A stretch of DNA of 64,000 nt from Xenorhabdus nematophila ATCC 19061 (GTDB lineage Bacteria; Pseudomonadota; Gammaproteobacteria; Enterobacterales; Enterobacteriaceae): assembly GCF_000252955.1 (NCBI RefSeq), contig NC_014228.1:3876701-3940700 (forward strand), given 5' to 3'. Shown in pieces: positions 62,615 to 64,000 of the stretch. How positions within the stretch are numbered: the stretch's first letter is position 1; every line of letters begins with the position of its first letter. The translations under genes and the position numbers were made by a program. Below the pieces are notes generated by a model. That model worked only from the letters and a program-made list of their open reading frames with translations, did no database searches and was not told the origin of the DNA.

Positions 62615-63100
62615 TTACTCTCGGCGTTCCAGAATTTCAAAGCAATACCCATGAGAGTTGTTTTCATCCGCATCATGATATTCGGTGAAAACTGAATTCC
62701 ATTCATCAGGCTCATAATCAGGGAAATGCGTATCACCAATGACTTCTGCATCAATGTGAGTCAGATACATACGAGAGGCCAGAGGAATAAACTGCTCATA
62801 GATTTTTCCGCCTCCCATGACCATGATTTCTTCAACATCACCGGCTGCGGCCAACGCTGCTTCGATAGAGTTTACCCAAGTGACCTGATCATCACTAGCA
62901 GGTTGACTGCTGATCACAATATTCAGGCGTCCCGGCAGAGGGCGGCCTATCGATTCATATGTAACCCGCCCCATCACAACCGGCTTTCCGAGTGTATTGC
63001 GTTTAAACCAGGCTAAATCACCCGGCAGAGTCCACGGCATGGCATTTTCCATACCAATAACTCGATCCATAGCCATCGCAGCAATCAAGCTGATATTCAT
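62615..63100 (-). CDS. folA: Dihydrofolate reductase
   Basis: A 161-residue enzyme that reduces dihydrofolate to tetrahydrofolate with NADPH and is the target of trimethoprim. Typical features are the Met20-loop region [16 protein letters not shown] with the proton-supplying acidic residue D28, [19 protein letters not shown], and [13 protein letters not shown]. It converges on apaH with 47 bases between stops. It regenerates the folate consumed by ThyA. Confidence 0.97.
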   Translation of the reverse strand: MNISLIAAMAMDRVIGMENAMPWTLPGDLAWFKRNTLGKPVVMGRVTYESIGRPLPGRLNIVISSQPASDDQVTWVNSIEAALAAAGDVEEIMVMGGGKIYEQFIPLASRMYLTHIDAEVIGDTHFPDYEPDEWNSVFTEYHDADENNSHGYCFEILERRE

Positions 63101-63328
63101 TAAATCACCTTACAGGCAAGTAGTATGAAAATTTTGGACACTATACGGAAAGGGCCAGCCACAGTCGATAAGATTAACAATTTATTCAGAACAAATAGTT
63201 TCTTTACACATGAATTGTTAAACAGTCCATTATTTAACCATCTGTTATGTAACAGATGATCTCCTGAATAGCAGTTTCATCTCATCTGATTAGGCGATCG
63301 CTGCCACGCCATCCCAAAAAGTTATCAA

Positions 63329-64000
63329 TTAAAAGCCGGCAGGATTAACAACTAACTGCCCCGCAACCCCGCGATCGACCATTTCCAATATCTGGCTGTA
63401 GTACATAAAAGGGAAATGCGCATAAGAGGGTTGCATCATATTCACCAGTAACTCAGCCCGCTCATCAATCCAAACGGTATCCTTCCAGCCATAATCCTGT
63501 GGTTCAGGGCGATTGCCATTAAAACTGATGACTTTAAATCTTACCCCTTCAATATGGAAAGGCTGGGGAACCGATGTTGTGATTATCCAACGCTCCCATG
63601 CACCTTGCTGACTCGTTATGTCTATACGGCTTTCATTCAGTATCGAGCTATTAATGCCTTGAGAATAATCGCCCAGCGTAAGCTGACGGCTGCGGATAGA
63701 GGAGCTGATTTGCGGATTATCTCCCACAAGTTGATTCGGTAATTGATCCGTCACCAGAGGAAGCAAACCGCTGGCCTTCAATGTCAATACTGTGGTTGAC
63801 ACAAGTTTAGTCGAAGGCTCAAACAGCCCTTTCAGACGATCCATGACGCTTGCGGATTCTCCCGCGGTAATGCTCACATTCTCAACTTTCGACATATCAA
63901 CCAAGACTTCTCGGCGTTCTCCCGGTGCCAGTGGCAATTGCTGCACAGCAACAGGAGCAGGCAACAAGCCCTGATCCGTACCGATCATATAGAACGGACG
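63329..64000 (-). CDS. ftsP: Cell division protein FtsP (SufI), 5' end beyond the window
   Basis: The last 223 residues of a multicopper-oxidase-fold protein run off the right edge. It matches FtsP/SufI, a Tat-exported periplasmic protein that stabilises the divisome under stress and has lost the copper-binding histidines. Here FHIEGVRFKVISFNG occurs without the HCH cluster, consistent with the non-enzymatic family. The N-terminal half and the twin-arginine signal are outside the window. Confidence 0.9.
   Translation of the reverse strand, partial: RPFYMIGTDQGLLPAPVAVQQLPLAPGERREVLVDMSKVENVSITAGESASVMDRLKGLFEPSTKLVSTTVLTLKASGLLPLVTDQLPNQLVGDNPQISSSIRSRQLTLGDYSQGINSSILNESRIDITSQQGAWERWIITTSVPQPFHIEGVRFKVISFNGNRPEPQDYGWKDTVWIDERAELLVNMMQPSYAHFPFMYYSQILEMVDRGVAGQLVVNPAGF

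Overview
The window reads as a chromosomal segment of a Gram-negative enterobacterium close to Xenorhabdus/Photorhabdus (Morganellaceae). Two things point there. The housekeeping backbone matches Escherichia coli genes at high identity in known order (csdA-csdE, mltA-metZWV-amiC-argA, recD-recB-ptrA-recC-ppd, thyA-lgt-ptsP-rppH, rapA-rluA, djlA, lptD-surA-pdxA-rsmA-apaG-apaH). It also carries a complete prtA-inh-prtBCD secreted-protease operon of the kind known from these insect pathogens. Genus-level assignment is inference.

Layout. 1-5042: syd (-), a class II cholesterol-oxidase-like flavoprotein inserted between syd and queF, queF, a ppnN tail remnant, and xni. 5111-11667: the (-) strand operon prtA-inh-prtB-prtC-prtD, encoding a serralysin metalloprotease, its inhibitor and a three-part type I secretion system. 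It occupies the xni-rlmM interval that holds the fuc operon in E. coli. 12042-17383: rlmM, ygdD, gcvA, the sRNA GcvB, csdA-csdE and tcdA. 17455-22250: mltA, three initiator tRNA genes, amiC, and argA behind tandem ARG boxes. 22257-36189: recD-recB-ptrA-recC followed by four pseudopilin-type genes (ppdC, ygdB, ppdB, ppdA).

36370-39890 is an AT-rich accessory island inserted between ppdA and thyA, which are neighbours in E. coli. It encodes an AlaX-like aminoacyl-tRNA editing protein with intact zinc ligands, a LysE/RhtB amino-acid exporter, and a two-part protein whose C-terminal half is a clavaminate-synthase-like Fe(II)/2-oxoglutarate dioxygenase. A promoter-like sequence with an overlapping palindrome precedes it and an intrinsic terminator follows it. 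The combination (modify, export, proofread) suggests synthesis of a non-protein amino acid with built-in self-protection. This is my main candidate for an undescribed system.

40030-48315: thyA, lgt, ptsP, rppH, then a TPP riboswitch and thiBPQ. 48298-50800 is a decay zone: higA and higB remnants, an IS1111-type element (IS110 family) with matching 13-bp subterminal inverted repeats and a transposase broken by one TGA, and the last quarter of polB (DNA polymerase II). 51019-64000: rapA, rluA, djlA, lptD, surA, pdxA, rsmA, apaG, apaH, folA, and an ftsP (sufI) gene running off the right edge.

Starts were chosen by ribosome-binding sites and family length; several lie inside the longest open frame. 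All similarity statements come from recognising protein sequence by eye, not from a database search.
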